Origin: Acetobacterium woodii
GTDB lineage: Bacteria; Bacillota; Clostridia; Eubacteriales; Eubacteriaceae
Length of the DNA stretch: 64,000 bases
Direction: 5' to 3'
NCBI GenBank assembly: GCA_016213825.1
Contig: JACQZP010000019.1
Coordinates: 62,001-126,000, forward strand
The notes under the pieces are model-generated. The model was not told the origin of the DNA. It made no database searches and saw nothing but the letters and a program-made list of their open reading frames with translations. The translations under genes and the position numbers were made by a program. This document shows, piece by piece, positions 8,163-16,227 of the stretch (position 1 is the stretch's first letter; the number at the start of each line of letters is the position of its first letter).

Positions 8163-9522
8163 TAAAAGGAATAATCAAGAAAAAAATAATAGCGAAAAGA
8201 ATGACGAAAATATAGTAACAGAACGTTCGCCCGTGGAAGAGCGACAACGGCAGCGGTTTATGGATAAAGCCACCAAGGTGTCCGGAAAATACCTTAGACG
8301 GCTGGAAGAATTAAACGGCGCTCCGGCGGCCATGCAACCATTTTTCAAAGTCCTCAAAGACATCTATGTAGATATGAAAAATGTGGAAAAGCCCGCCGAT
8401 ACCAAAATCGTGGGAACTTATTGTGTGATGGTGCCCCATGAACTGATTTATGCCGTGGGTGCCCAGCCAGTGAAACTGTGCAGCGGCAGTTACACCGCCT
8501 TTTCGATTGGTGATGATCTGGTGCCCCGGGATGCCTGTCCCCTGATTAAGGCGGTAATGGGATTTCAGGCCATGGAAGTGATGCCCATTTATGAAGCCTG
8601 TGAGCTGATGGTAGTACCCATTACCTGTGACTGTAAAAAGAAAATGGCTGGTATGCTAAAGGAAATGGTACCGACCTATTCCCTTCATGTGCCAACATCA
8701 AAAAGTGATGACGATGATATGGAACAATATGTTCAGGAACTCTATCAGCTGATTCCAGAATTGGAAAAGGTAACCGGAAACACCATTACCTATAAAAGTC
8801 TGGCTAAAAGTATCGATCAAATGGGTTTTGCCCAGTATGAAATGTCAAAGTTCAATGACTACAAAAAACATGTACCGGCGCTGATCAAAGGGACTCATGC
8901 GATGGCATTAATGAACGCTTTTTCCTACATGCCGGTGGACAAGTGGAGTGAACAGCTCCATCTGTTAAATGAAGAACTGGCCCAGCGTAAAAAAGATAAA
9001 GCGTATGTCAGCAAAGACAAACAGCCCCGGATTATGGTCACTGGCTCGCCGATTATTTTCCCCAACATTAAAATTCCGCTGCTGATTGAAGAAATGGGCG
9101 GGATTCTGGTGGGCGATGAAACCTGTATGGGGGAACGGTCGATCTATGACCCTACCGTGGTGGTAGATCAGAGCTTTGACGGTTTGATGCGTTCCCTGGC
9201 TAATCGGTATACCCGGCCCTGCACCTGTCCAACCTTTGTGGACAATAACCAGCGGATTTACCGGATCAAACAGATGATCAAAGACCATCAGGTTCAAGGC
9301 GTGGTTTATCACGTTTTACGGGGGTGCCTGGTTTACGATTTTGAATACCAGACCTTGGAGGATGAACTGGGAAAATTAGGAGTCCCGGTAATCCGGGTGG
9401 AAAGTGACTACAACGAAGAAGACATTGAACAATTGCGGATTCGGATCGAAGCTTTTATTGAGCTGATCAAATTAAAAGATTTGGCGATGCGGCCAAAAAA
9501 ACAGGAAATAGCAGGAGAATAA
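8146..9522 (+). CDS. Double-cubane cluster-type / 2-hydroxyacyl-CoA dehydratase family protein
   Basis: A 458-residue HgdB/BcrC-family protein. Ten cysteines are present, including the expected cluster-binding set C131 (RDACP), C161 and C163 (ITCDC), C327 (ETC), C359 and C361 (CTCP) and C394 (RGC). This density, with the single-chain architecture and an adjacent activator, fits double-cubane cluster proteins (ATP-dependent reductases of small molecules) better than classical heterodimeric hydroxyacyl-CoA dehydratases, for which no CoA transferase or acyl-CoA dehydrogenase is nearby. The first 35 residues are charged and low-complexity; a later start near 8260 is possible. It overlaps the polyferredoxin gene by 17 bp and is followed after 1 bp by the activator gene. 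Confidence 0.88.
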   Translation: MSLINNKRNNQEKNNSEKNDENIVTERSPVEERQRQRFMDKATKVSGKYLRRLEELNGAPAAMQPFFKVLKDIYVDMKNVEKPADTKIVGTYCVMVPHELIYAVGAQPVKLCSGSYTAFSIGDDLVPRDACPLIKAVMGFQAMEVMPIYEACELMVVPITCDCKKKMAGMLKEMVPTYSLHVPTSKSDDDDMEQYVQELYQLIPELEKVTGNTITYKSLAKSIDQMGFAQYEMSKFNDYKKHVPALIKGTHAMALMNAFSYMPVDKWSEQLHLLNEELAQRKKDKAYVSKDKQPRIMVTGSPIIFPNIKIPLLIEEMGGILVGDETCMGERSIYDPTVVVDQSFDGLMRSLANRYTRPCTCPTFVDNNQRIYRIKQMIKDHQVQGVVYHVLRGCLVYDFEYQTLEDELGKLGVPVIRVESDYNEEDIEQLRIRIEAFIELIKLKDLAMRPKKQEIAGE

Positions 9523-9523
9523 C

Positions 9524-10312
9524 ATGAACAGAAACTATTATGCCGGCTTAGACGGCGGATCAACTTATACCAAGGCAGCACTGATTTGTGATAACCAGGT
9601 GGTGGATGCCATGGTAACCAACACCGGTATTGATAACAACGGCTCGGCCAGTGCCTTAATTGAAAAAATGTGTCAGCGACGCGGCATCAACCGCTCAGCG
9701 GTGCGATATACCATGGCCACCGGTTACAGCCGGAAGGTATTTGACATTGCCGATGACGATATTTCTGAAATAACCGCCCATGCCTATGGGGTACGCTTAA
9801 CCGCCCCAAGAGATTACCGACCGGGGATGATTATTGACATCGGCGGCCAGGACAGTAAGATTATTTATCTGGACAAAAATTATGCGGTTAAAAATTTTAC
9901 GATGAACGATAAATGCGCCGCCGGAACCGGTAAATTTATGGAAGTCATTGCTCAAATATTAGAAACAACCATTGACCAGGTGGGGCCGCTTTCGTTAGAA
10001 AGCCAAGCCCCCTGCGATATTAATAGTACCTGCGTGGTTTTTGCCCAGTCAGAAGTGGTGTCGCTGGTAGCTCGAAAATATGACCGCCGGGATATTTTGG
10101 CAGGCATGCATTTATCGATGGCCAAACGGATCATCAAGATGATGAAAAAAGCTGAAAAAGGCGGGGATATTTTGATGACCGGCGGCGGCGCTCTGAATAT
10201 CGGGGTTCACAAAGCTTTTGAAGAAGAGATGATGCGGGACGTCTATGTGGCCAGACACCCGCAATTTAATGGTGCCATCGGGGCGGCGTTAATTGCCAGC
10301 GAAAGAGCCTGA
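9524..10312 (+). CDS. Acyl-CoA dehydratase activase / double-cubane reductase ATPase (HgdC/BadFG family)
   Basis: A 262-residue ASKHA-fold ATPase that forms a homodimer around one [4Fe-4S] cluster and injects a low-potential electron into its partner with ATP hydrolysis. Key parts are the phosphate loop LDGGSTYTK near the N-terminus, DIGGQDSK (105-112), and the bridging cysteines C131 (DKCAAGTGKF) and C170 (STCVVFAQSEV), matching the family positions. Length is normal for HgdC. It is one base downstream of the cysteine-rich HgdB-like gene, the canonical pairing, and presumably drives that protein. Electrons would come from ferredoxin, perhaps through the membrane polyferredoxin of the same operon. 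Confidence 0.94.
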   Translation: MNRNYYAGLDGGSTYTKAALICDNQVVDAMVTNTGIDNNGSASALIEKMCQRRGINRSAVRYTMATGYSRKVFDIADDDISEITAHAYGVRLTAPRDYRPGMIIDIGGQDSKIIYLDKNYAVKNFTMNDKCAAGTGKFMEVIAQILETTIDQVGPLSLESQAPCDINSTCVVFAQSEVVSLVARKYDRRDILAGMHLSMAKRIIKMMKKAEKGGDILMTGGGALNIGVHKAFEEEMMRDVYVARHPQFNGAIGAALIASERA

Positions 10313-10314
10313 CC

Positions 10315-10992
10315 ATGGAGCTTGCATTACTGATCCCGGTTTTGGCAACTGCCCTTTCGGTCGGATTAGGCTGTGGCAGCTGCTGCAGTCCGGCGGTCAG
10401 TGTCTTTTTATCCAGCTATATTGTTACCCATGCCGGCGGCATGAAAAAGTCCCTGGTCTCTTTTTTAAGTTTTTTTATGGGCAAGATTATCGCCGTGGTG
10501 CTATTGTGTTTTCTGGCTTCGCTCATCGGCAGTCAATTCATTGATGAGGCCGGTTATGTGGGGAATGTAAACCTGGGTCTCATTCTGGAACTCTCCATGA
10601 TTGCGCTCGGTCTGGTGCTGATCGGAAAATGGATTGTGGATTATAAAAATCCAACCAGTCACTGTTCAGGGTGTTCCGGGGAAAAAAGAGCTGATGCTAA
10701 AGGCTTAATCCCGTTATTCACAGCCGGATTTGCCTATGGAGCATCCCCCTGCGCACCGCTGATTATGATGATCGGTGTGGCCGCGACCTTACCCTTTTCC
10801 ACCGCCGCACTGGTGGGCGGGGTGTTTGCCGCCGCCAGTACACTAACACCGATTTTGCTGATGGTGCTGTTGTCCGGTGTCTTGTCGGGGAAAATTGCCA
10901 AAGAAATTCCCCAGCAACTACAGTGGTTTCGGTTAGGAAGTTACGTTTTATTAACCCTGTTTTCAATAGGGTCAATTATAAATTTGGTATGA
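10315..10992 (+). CDS. CcdA/DsbD- or TauE-like cysteine-bearing membrane protein
   Basis: A 225-residue membrane protein with about six helices. The first helix contains GCGSCCSP (C20, C23, C24), a middle loop has HCSGCSGEK, and a later helix begins with GASPCAPL, the Cys-Pro pattern of CcdA/DsbD-type transmembrane thiol reductases. It starts 2 bp after the activator gene with only a weak ribosome site, suggesting coupled translation. The next gene encodes an anchored extracytoplasmic protein with four cysteines, so this protein may pass reducing equivalents across the membrane to that partner. UreH/TauE-like transporters share the helix pattern and remain an alternative. Conserved cysteines at the start of each repeat support the redox reading. 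Confidence 0.7.
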   Translation: MELALLIPVLATALSVGLGCGSCCSPAVSVFLSSYIVTHAGGMKKSLVSFLSFFMGKIIAVVLLCFLASLIGSQFIDEAGYVGNVNLGLILELSMIALGLVLIGKWIVDYKNPTSHCSGCSGEKRADAKGLIPLFTAGFAYGASPCAPLIMMIGVAATLPFSTAALVGGVFAAASTLTPILLMVLLSGVLSGKIAKEIPQQLQWFRLGSYVLLTLFSIGSIINLV

Positions 10993-11003
10993 GGAGGATT
11001 TGA

Positions 11004-11507
11004 ATGAAAGCAAAAATTATTAAGCAATTTGGAGCAGCCATTGCAGCAGTACTGATATTATATGGTGTTGTAGCGACGACATTTCGAAGCTATGAAACGG
11101 TGATGGCAGCTCAAGTAGAAATTCCGCCGGCCATTGTGGTAAAGAACACGACCGCAGAGGTTATCACCGAAACGGTAACCCCGGTTGTTACCGCAGCAGC
11201 AGAGACCCCTATGGCGACAATGACAGAAACAGCTACTGTTACCGCAGCCCCGGTTGAGCCCACTATCACAGTTGCAGCGGCCGCAGCGCCGACCCAAGAA
11301 GTCATTGTTCCCGAAACATCAACATCAACCGCCCAGGAACAGGTTGTTACCGAACCGGTTCCCGTCGTCCCTAGTTTAAGCGAATTTCTTTCGCAGTTCC
11401 GCTGTGGTGGCTGTGGCAAGAACTGTTCATTAGTCAATCCGCGATGTAATGTCGGCGCTCAAAAAGCACAACAGGCAGAATCAGAATATTATGCAACCTA
11501 TAGCTAA
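11004..11507 (+). CDS. Membrane-anchored Ala/Thr/Val/Pro-rich protein with terminal four-cysteine motif
   Basis: A 167-residue protein I cannot place in a named family. An N-terminal hydrophobic segment (about 11-27) acts as an uncleaved anchor or signal peptide. Residues 35-120 are a low-complexity linker rich in Thr, Val, Ala and Pro, as in wall-spanning or extended stalks. The C-terminus holds C134, C137, C141 and C148 (RCGGCGKNC ... RC), a CX2CX3CX6C array able to bind a metal or Fe-S cluster or form two disulfides. It is the last gene of the redox operon, 11 bp after the CcdA-like gene with a GAGGAGG site. A role as extracytoplasmic electron acceptor is inference. Confidence 0.8.
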   Translation: MKAKIIKQFGAAIAAVLILYGVVATTFRSYETVMAAQVEIPPAIVVKNTTAEVITETVTPVVTAAAETPMATMTETATVTAAPVEPTITVAAAAAPTQEVIVPETSTSTAQEQVVTEPVPVVPSLSEFLSQFRCGGCGKNCSLVNPRCNVGAQKAQQAESEYYATYS

Positions 11508-11535
11508 GTAAAGCAGTATAAAATTTAAACTTAAC

Positions 11536-11568
11536 GCAAAAAGAGCTTCCCTCGGAAGTTCTTTTTGC
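11536..11568 (+). terminator. Rho-independent terminator of the redox operon
   Basis: A 15-bp nearly perfect stem with a 3-nt loop (11536-11550 paired with 11554-11568); the right arm ends in CTTTTTGC and is followed by a short T run. It closes the 5074-11507 operon. Confidence 0.8.
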
Positions 11569-11617
11569 ATTTTAAACAGTGAGTAATGCGGCCAGAGGTT
11601 TTCATTGAAAGATAAGA

Positions 11618-11634
11618 CGTTATTTTAAATAACG
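11618..11634. promoter_or_regulatory. Palindrome abutting the tetR -35 box
   Basis: CGTTATT-TTA-AATAACG is a perfect 7-bp dyad ending 1 bp before the TTGACA box of the downstream tetR promoter. Position suggests an activator or second repressor site; the binding protein is unknown. Confidence 0.45.
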
Positions 11635-11635
11635 C

Positions 11636-11687
11636 TTGACAGGTTCACACATTTCTTTTATTATATTGATATCGACCGACGGTCGAT
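11636..11687 (+). promoter_or_regulatory. tetR promoter with overlapping operator
   Basis: TTGACA (11636-11641) and TATTAT (11659-11664) with a 17-bp spacer form a near-consensus sigma-A promoter. ATCGACCGACGGTCGAT at 11671-11687 is a perfect palindrome covering the expected transcription start, a typical place for TetR autorepression. The same half-sites, ATCGACC-N3-GGTCGAT, recur at 12488-12504 before the MFS gene. Confidence 0.8.
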
Positions 11688-11702
11688 GAAACGAGGTGAA
11701 AC

Positions 11703-12329
11703 ATGAAAACAATCAAGGAAGGTGAAGTCCGAAAACGTGAAATTCTTCTGGTGGCCCGGGAATTATTCGTTAAGAAAGGCTATGATCACACTTCGGTGAA
11801 CGATATATTAAAAATTGTGGATATTGCCAAAGGTACCTTCTACTATTATTTTTCCTCAAAAGAAGAAGTGCTGGCGGCGATTATTCTGGATATCGTTGAT
11901 GAGGGCGCAAAGCGAGCCGAGCGGATTTTAAAGGATAAATCGATTCCGCTGATGAATCGTATTATGATGGCGATTATGGCCCAGGCTCCGGAGTTTGAAG
12001 GATCGGATGAGATTAAGGAAGAAATGCACAAAGTTGAAAATGCCAAGCTGGAACAATTGTACACAAAGGCGATGTTACAGCGGATGACGCCGCTTCTGGC
12101 GGAACCAGTTCGGGAAGGTTTGGAGCAGGATGTTTTCCATACTGACTATCCGACGGAATCCATTGAATCCATTTTACTGTTAGGACATATGCTATTTGAC
12201 AGTAATATTATGGAATGGGAAATAGATGTTTATCCTCAAAAGATACAGGCTTTTTTAGCCAATATTGAGAGACTGTTGGGGACAAAAGAAGGCGAGCTGA
12301 ATGGCTTTTTACAGATGTTTAAAAACTAG
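11703..12329 (+). CDS. TetR/AcrR-family transcriptional regulator
   Basis: A 208-residue repressor. The N-terminal helix-turn-helix region (about 8-55) reads RKREILLVARELFVKKGYDH then VNDILKIVDIAKGTFYYYFSSKEEV, the standard TetR pattern. The C-terminal ligand-binding domain is divergent, as usual. It sits directly downstream of an operator-like palindrome and upstream of a transporter block (MFS exporter, ABC permease and ATPase) whose promoter region carries the same palindrome. The simplest reading is that it represses itself and the transporters until a toxic or signalling ligand binds. The ATG follows GAGGTG. Confidence 0.93.
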   Translation: MKTIKEGEVRKREILLVARELFVKKGYDHTSVNDILKIVDIAKGTFYYYFSSKEEVLAAIILDIVDEGAKRAERILKDKSIPLMNRIMMAIMAQAPEFEGSDEIKEEMHKVENAKLEQLYTKAMLQRMTPLLAEPVREGLEQDVFHTDYPTESIESILLLGHMLFDSNIMEWEIDVYPQKIQAFLANIERLLGTKEGELNGFLQMFKN

Positions 12330-12360
12330 TAGAGATGTTATAGATGGTCATAAAAATACC

Positions 12361-12436
12361 GTACCGACCAATTGTTAAGCAGTTGTTTTGTATATAAGTC
12401 AGATGACTAATATTACAACATAACAATTGTCGGTAC
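12361..12436. repeat. Near-perfect inverted repeat with about 43-nt spacer
   Basis: Arms at 12361-12377 (GTACCGACCAATTGTTA) and 12421-12436 match over 16 bp with a single extra C in the left arm. The inner flanks also pair partly. It lies between tetR and the MFS gene. It could be a terminator-like or regulatory stem-loop, a wide-spaced operator pair, or the end remnants of a small mobile element; no target duplication is obvious. Confidence 0.65.
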
Positions 12437-12487
12437 AGTGTAGCTATTTTTTACAGGCACATTTGCAAATATTTTTTTTGCCATCGT

Positions 12488-12504
12488 ATCGACCGATGGT
12501 CGAT
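12488..12504 (+). promoter_or_regulatory. Second TetR operator, upstream of the transporter genes
   Basis: ATCGACCGATGGTCGAT has 7-bp half-sites identical to the operator at 11671-11687 and differs only in the last base of the central triplet. It lies 58 bp before the MFS start codon, consistent with repression of the transporter operon by the TetR protein at 11703. Confidence 0.75.
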
Positions 12505-12561
12505 AGAGAAATAACAAGTGTAAATGGTTTTAATTGCGGACAAGATTTAAGGAGAAAAACA

Positions 12562-13923
12562 ATGAATCAACAAAACGAAATAAAAAACAGTTCAACTAGA
12601 AGCCCAAACAAGGCGATGAAGAAATTTATGATTCTGGTGGCCGGCCAGTTTATATCAAGCATTGGCAGTGGACTAACGGATTTTGGTTTAGCCATCTATG
12701 TGCTCACGTTCACAGGCTCGGTTGCAGCGACTGGTGTTTTCAGCATCTGCGCATTTCTGCCCTCCATTCTGCTGGCACCAGTGGGCGGCGTTCTGGCAGA
12801 CCGTTACGACCGGCGGCTCATGATGATTTTGGGAGAATTGTTTTCCGGTCTGGGATTAGTGATCTGCCTCGTCTCGGTGATGAGTGCCAGTCCTTCGATT
12901 GTGGTCATCTGCATTGGCGTCGGTGTCAGTTCCATCTTTACGGCATTGACAGAACCGGCGTTTAAGGCGACCATGACAGATTTATTGTCAGAAGAAGATT
13001 TTGCCCGGGCCGGCGGTATGGTTCAGATAGCCAACAGCGCCAAACTTATTATTTCCCCGGCACTGGCCGGGCTGTTGTTGCAGGTGACAACGGTGAGCAC
13101 CTTGATCATCATTGATATGCTCACCTTTTTTACAACCGTTTTAATCATTGCAATTGTTAAAAATGGCATGGTGATAAAACCTCGCAGTGACGCAGCACGA
13201 AGCTTTACCCGGGAAATGAAAGCAGGGATTGCCGCCATCCGTGGAAAAAGCGGCATGATGACAATGATTGTGATTATGACAATTGCAGTATTCTGTCTCG
13301 GCTTTGTTCAGATTTTAAGTAAACCGCTGGTACTCGCACTGGCAGGGGAAACCGAACTGGGGATTCTGACCACTGTTATTGCCTTGGGGATGATGGCGGG
13401 AAGTATCCTGATCAGTTGCCTGAAGCAGACCAAATCTTATGGCCGGATGCTTTCAATCGGATTATTGGGGTGCGGAATCTTTTTTGCCCTGATTGGTGTC
13501 AGCGAAAATCTGCTACTAATAGCAGCATTCGGATTTATGATGTTTGTCTTTATGCCGGCAATCCAGATTGGCGCCGAAGTTCTGATTCGGAAGAATCTGG
13601 CCAATGAGGTTCAGGGCCGGGCTTTTGGACTGATCGGTCTGATTACGCAAATGGGTTATATTCTGGCTTTTATCGCCTCTGGCCTGCTTTCGGATTATCT
13701 GTTTGAGCCGTTTATGAACGGCAATAGTGCCCTTGCCATGAACATCGGAGCGGTAATCGGTGCCGGTGCCGGCAGAGGCAATGCCCTGCTAATTGTGATC
13801 ACCGGGGTGGCGCTGGCCAGTGTCGGGATTATTGTTTCCCGACTGAAAAGTGTCAAATCATTGGAAACGGAGGAATTGAACACTTATGAAACTGTTGTTG
13901 AATCTTGTCCGGAAGGACTTTAA
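12562..13923 (+). CDS. MFS-type multidrug/metabolite exporter
   Basis: A 453-residue major facilitator protein with about 12 membrane helices. The motif-A loop GGVLADRYDRRLMM lies between helices 2 and 3, as in drug/proton antiporters and the enterobactin-exporter-like (MFS_3) group. The start at 12562 was chosen because AAGGAG sits 7-8 bp upstream and the protein then begins with a short hydrophilic leader; the open frame continues upstream through the operator, which is unlikely to be translated. The gene overlaps the following ABC permease by 38 bp, so the two are coupled. Being under TetR control suggests efflux of a toxic compound, but the substrate is unknown. Confidence 0.88.
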   Translation: MNQQNEIKNSSTRSPNKAMKKFMILVAGQFISSIGSGLTDFGLAIYVLTFTGSVAATGVFSICAFLPSILLAPVGGVLADRYDRRLMMILGELFSGLGLVICLVSVMSASPSIVVICIGVGVSSIFTALTEPAFKATMTDLLSEEDFARAGGMVQIANSAKLIISPALAGLLLQVTTVSTLIIIDMLTFFTTVLIIAIVKNGMVIKPRSDAARSFTREMKAGIAAIRGKSGMMTMIVIMTIAVFCLGFVQILSKPLVLALAGETELGILTTVIALGMMAGSILISCLKQTKSYGRMLSIGLLGCGIFFALIGVSENLLLIAAFGFMMFVFMPAIQIGAEVLIRKNLANEVQGRAFGLIGLITQMGYILAFIASGLLSDYLFEPFMNGNSALAMNIGAVIGAGAGRGNALLIVITGVALASVGIIVSRLKSVKSLETEELNTYETVVESCPEGL

Positions 13924-16216
13924 ACGAAATCGGGTCATCACCACGGCTCTGGCTGTATTTCTGATTCTTTCGGCTCTTTTAATGGCGGGCGGATTACGGG
14001 TTGCCGGGACGATGTTTTCGTCGCTAAATGGGCTGGATGAACTGGCCATGCCCCCGGAATATTTGCAGATGCATAAGGGAACCTATGACGAGGAAGCTAT
14101 AGAAAACTTTGTGAGCAGTCACGATTATATCAAAGATGCGCTGACAGTGCGAATGCTGAATGTCGGCAATGCCAATATCAGTTATCAGGGGGAAACCCTG
14201 GAAAAGTGTCTGATGGATAACGGTTTTGTTGTTCAGAATCAAGGCTTTGACTATCTGCTGAATATGAGTAATGAACGGGCAGTTGTCAATGATGATGAAA
14301 TTGGAGTGCCGGTTTATTATGCCGAGGAACTTGGGATTCAAGTGGGCGATGTGATTACCTTGCAAGGCGATGATTACAGTAAGGAACTGCGAGTATCGAC
14401 TCTTATCCGTGACGCCCAGATGAATGTGGCGCTGGCATCATCAAAGCGCTTCTTAATCAGCCCAACCGATCTGGAGGAAATTAGCGGTCACCTCGGTGAA
14501 TGGGAATATTGTTTTGAATTTCTGCTTAAGGATGGCACATCCACCGCCGTTTTGGAGAAAGATTATATGGATGCGGCGATGCCGTCCAATGGCGTGGCCA
14601 TAACAGGCAGCCTGCTGACCATGCTCAATGCCTTGTCTTACGGTTTGGTGGCTTTTATAATTATTGCCATCAGTATGCTGTTAATCATCATTGCGCTGCT
14701 GTGTTTATCTTATATCATCCGGGCAACCCTGGCCGAAGAGCAGGTGACCATCGGTGAGATGAAAGCGATGGGATTTCCGGGTAAAAGCATTGAGGCTCTC
14801 TATCAGATAAAATATATTATCCTGGCACTGATGTCCGGGGTGATCGGCTATCTGGCCGCCATTCCATTTGGCGATTTCTTTTCAGCTTCGGTGATCAGGT
14901 ACTGTGGACAGGGAACCGATGGGTGGATGCAATGGGTATTTCCGCTGATCGGAGTGATGCTGCTCAGCTTGATGGTGGTATTAGGGTGCCACCGAATCAT
15001 TCGCAAGAATCTCAAAAGCACGGTCGTGGAACTGCTGCGGGGTCAAGAGAATATTAAAAAAGAAGGCCGTTATTCGTTGCCGGCAGCAGGACTGAAACAT
15101 CCCAATCGGGTCATGGCGTTCGGCGAATTGAAATGCAAATGGAAGGAATATATTGTGATTTTTCTGGTCTTTATGACGGCTTCATTTTTGATTCTGCTGC
15201 CCATGAATATGAAGCATACCATTGAAAACCCCTCGTTTATCACGTACATGGGGATTGGCGAATCCGACATTCGCATTGATATTCAGTACAGCGAAAAACT
15301 GACCCAACAAAAAGAAACGGCTTTATCCTATCTGGAGAACGACTCAGAAATTTCCAAAGTGGCTATTTACAAAAATGGTTACGTCCAGTCGCAAAATGCC
15401 GCCGGTGAGTGGGAATACCTTCGGGTGGAAAGCGGTGACGAGTCGGTTTTCCCATTGGCGTATCTGGAGGGACGGGCTCCGGTTGATGGCCAGGAAATGG
15501 CACTCTCCTATATGAATGGGATTGCATTAGGCAAAAAAGTTGGTGATACGATAACCGTTGTTTATCAGGGACAAAACCTGACCTTTACCGTCTGTGGAAT
15601 CTATCAGGACATTACCTATGGCGGAAAGACCGCCAAGGCAGCCATTAATTTTGATGAAAAAGATGTGGAAGTCTATATTATTTATCTGGATGTCCGGGAC
15701 GGCGTTGCCATTGAGAAAAAAACCGATGAATTGAGAAGTCTGCTCACCGACAGCAAAATAACCCCGGTCAGCGCCTTTATTGCTCAGACTCTTGGCGGCA
15801 TTACCGATAACATGAGTCTGGTGGAACGTGCGGCCATCGCCGTTTCGTTACTGCTAAGCATGCTAATTACCATTATGTTTCTGCAGCTTATCACAGCACG
15901 GGAACACAGTGCCATTGCCATTAAAAAATCAATGGGCTTTTCAAACCGCGACATCCGAATTCAGTTCGGCATCCGGATTCTGGTGATTCAAGGCCTGGCA
16001 ATTGTTGTGGGCACGGTTCTGGCTAATTCATTGGGCGAAGTTATTTTTGGTTGTATGCTGTCGTCCATGGGGGCAGCAAAAATAACACTGCTGGTTGAAC
16101 CACTGACTGCCTATCTGCTTTGCCCGGCAATCCAACTGCTGGTGGTTTTGTTCACCGTTGTAATGGGAACCCGAACAGTCAGAAACTATCATATTAAAGA
16201 TCAGATAATGGAATAG
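13886..16216 (+). CDS. FtsX-family ABC transporter permease
   Basis: A 776-residue permease with two FtsX-like domains. A first membrane helix near 17-35 is followed by a large extracytoplasmic region, a three-helix block (about 250-380), a second N-terminal helix (about 425), another extracytoplasmic region and a final three-helix block. This is the two-in-one layout of MacB/BceB-type and LolCE-related exporters. Its ATG lies inside the end of the MFS gene, preceded by CGGAGGAATT. The ATPase at 16228 follows after 11 bp. Systems of this type export peptides or lipids or confer antimicrobial-peptide resistance; no adjacent two-component system is seen, so control is probably by the upstream TetR. 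Confidence 0.9.
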   Translation: MKLLLNLVRKDFKRNRVITTALAVFLILSALLMAGGLRVAGTMFSSLNGLDELAMPPEYLQMHKGTYDEEAIENFVSSHDYIKDALTVRMLNVGNANISYQGETLEKCLMDNGFVVQNQGFDYLLNMSNERAVVNDDEIGVPVYYAEELGIQVGDVITLQGDDYSKELRVSTLIRDAQMNVALASSKRFLISPTDLEEISGHLGEWEYCFEFLLKDGTSTAVLEKDYMDAAMPSNGVAITGSLLTMLNALSYGLVAFIIIAISMLLIIIALLCLSYIIRATLAEEQVTIGEMKAMGFPGKSIEALYQIKYIILALMSGVIGYLAAIPFGDFFSASVIRYCGQGTDGWMQWVFPLIGVMLLSLMVVLGCHRIIRKNLKSTVVELLRGQENIKKEGRYSLPAAGLKHPNRVMAFGELKCKWKEYIVIFLVFMTASFLILLPMNMKHTIENPSFITYMGIGESDIRIDIQYSEKLTQQKETALSYLENDSEISKVAIYKNGYVQSQNAAGEWEYLRVESGDESVFPLAYLEGRAPVDGQEMALSYMNGIALGKKVGDTITVVYQGQNLTFTVCGIYQDITYGGKTAKAAINFDEKDVEVYIIYLDVRDGVAIEKKTDELRSLLTDSKITPVSAFIAQTLGGITDNMSLVERAAIAVSLLLSMLITIMFLQLITAREHSAIAIKKSMGFSNRDIRIQFGIRILVIQGLAIVVGTVLANSLGEVIFGCMLSSMGAAKITLLVEPLTAYLLCPAIQLLVVLFTVVMGTRTVRNYHIKDQIME

Positions 16217-16227
16217 GAGTTGAAATT

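Noticed and set aside
11058-11437. Minus-strand frames with Gly/Cys- and Val/Thr-rich translations
   Set aside because: They are antisense to the repetitive linker of the anchored protein at 11004; composition comes from its Thr/Ala/Val codons and no ribosome site is present.
5074-11507. Classical 2-hydroxyglutaryl-CoA or lactoyl-CoA dehydratase operon
   Set aside because: No CoA-transferase, 2-hydroxyacid dehydrogenase or electron-transfer flavoprotein gene is present, and one paralogue lacks cluster cysteines while membrane redox genes are inserted.
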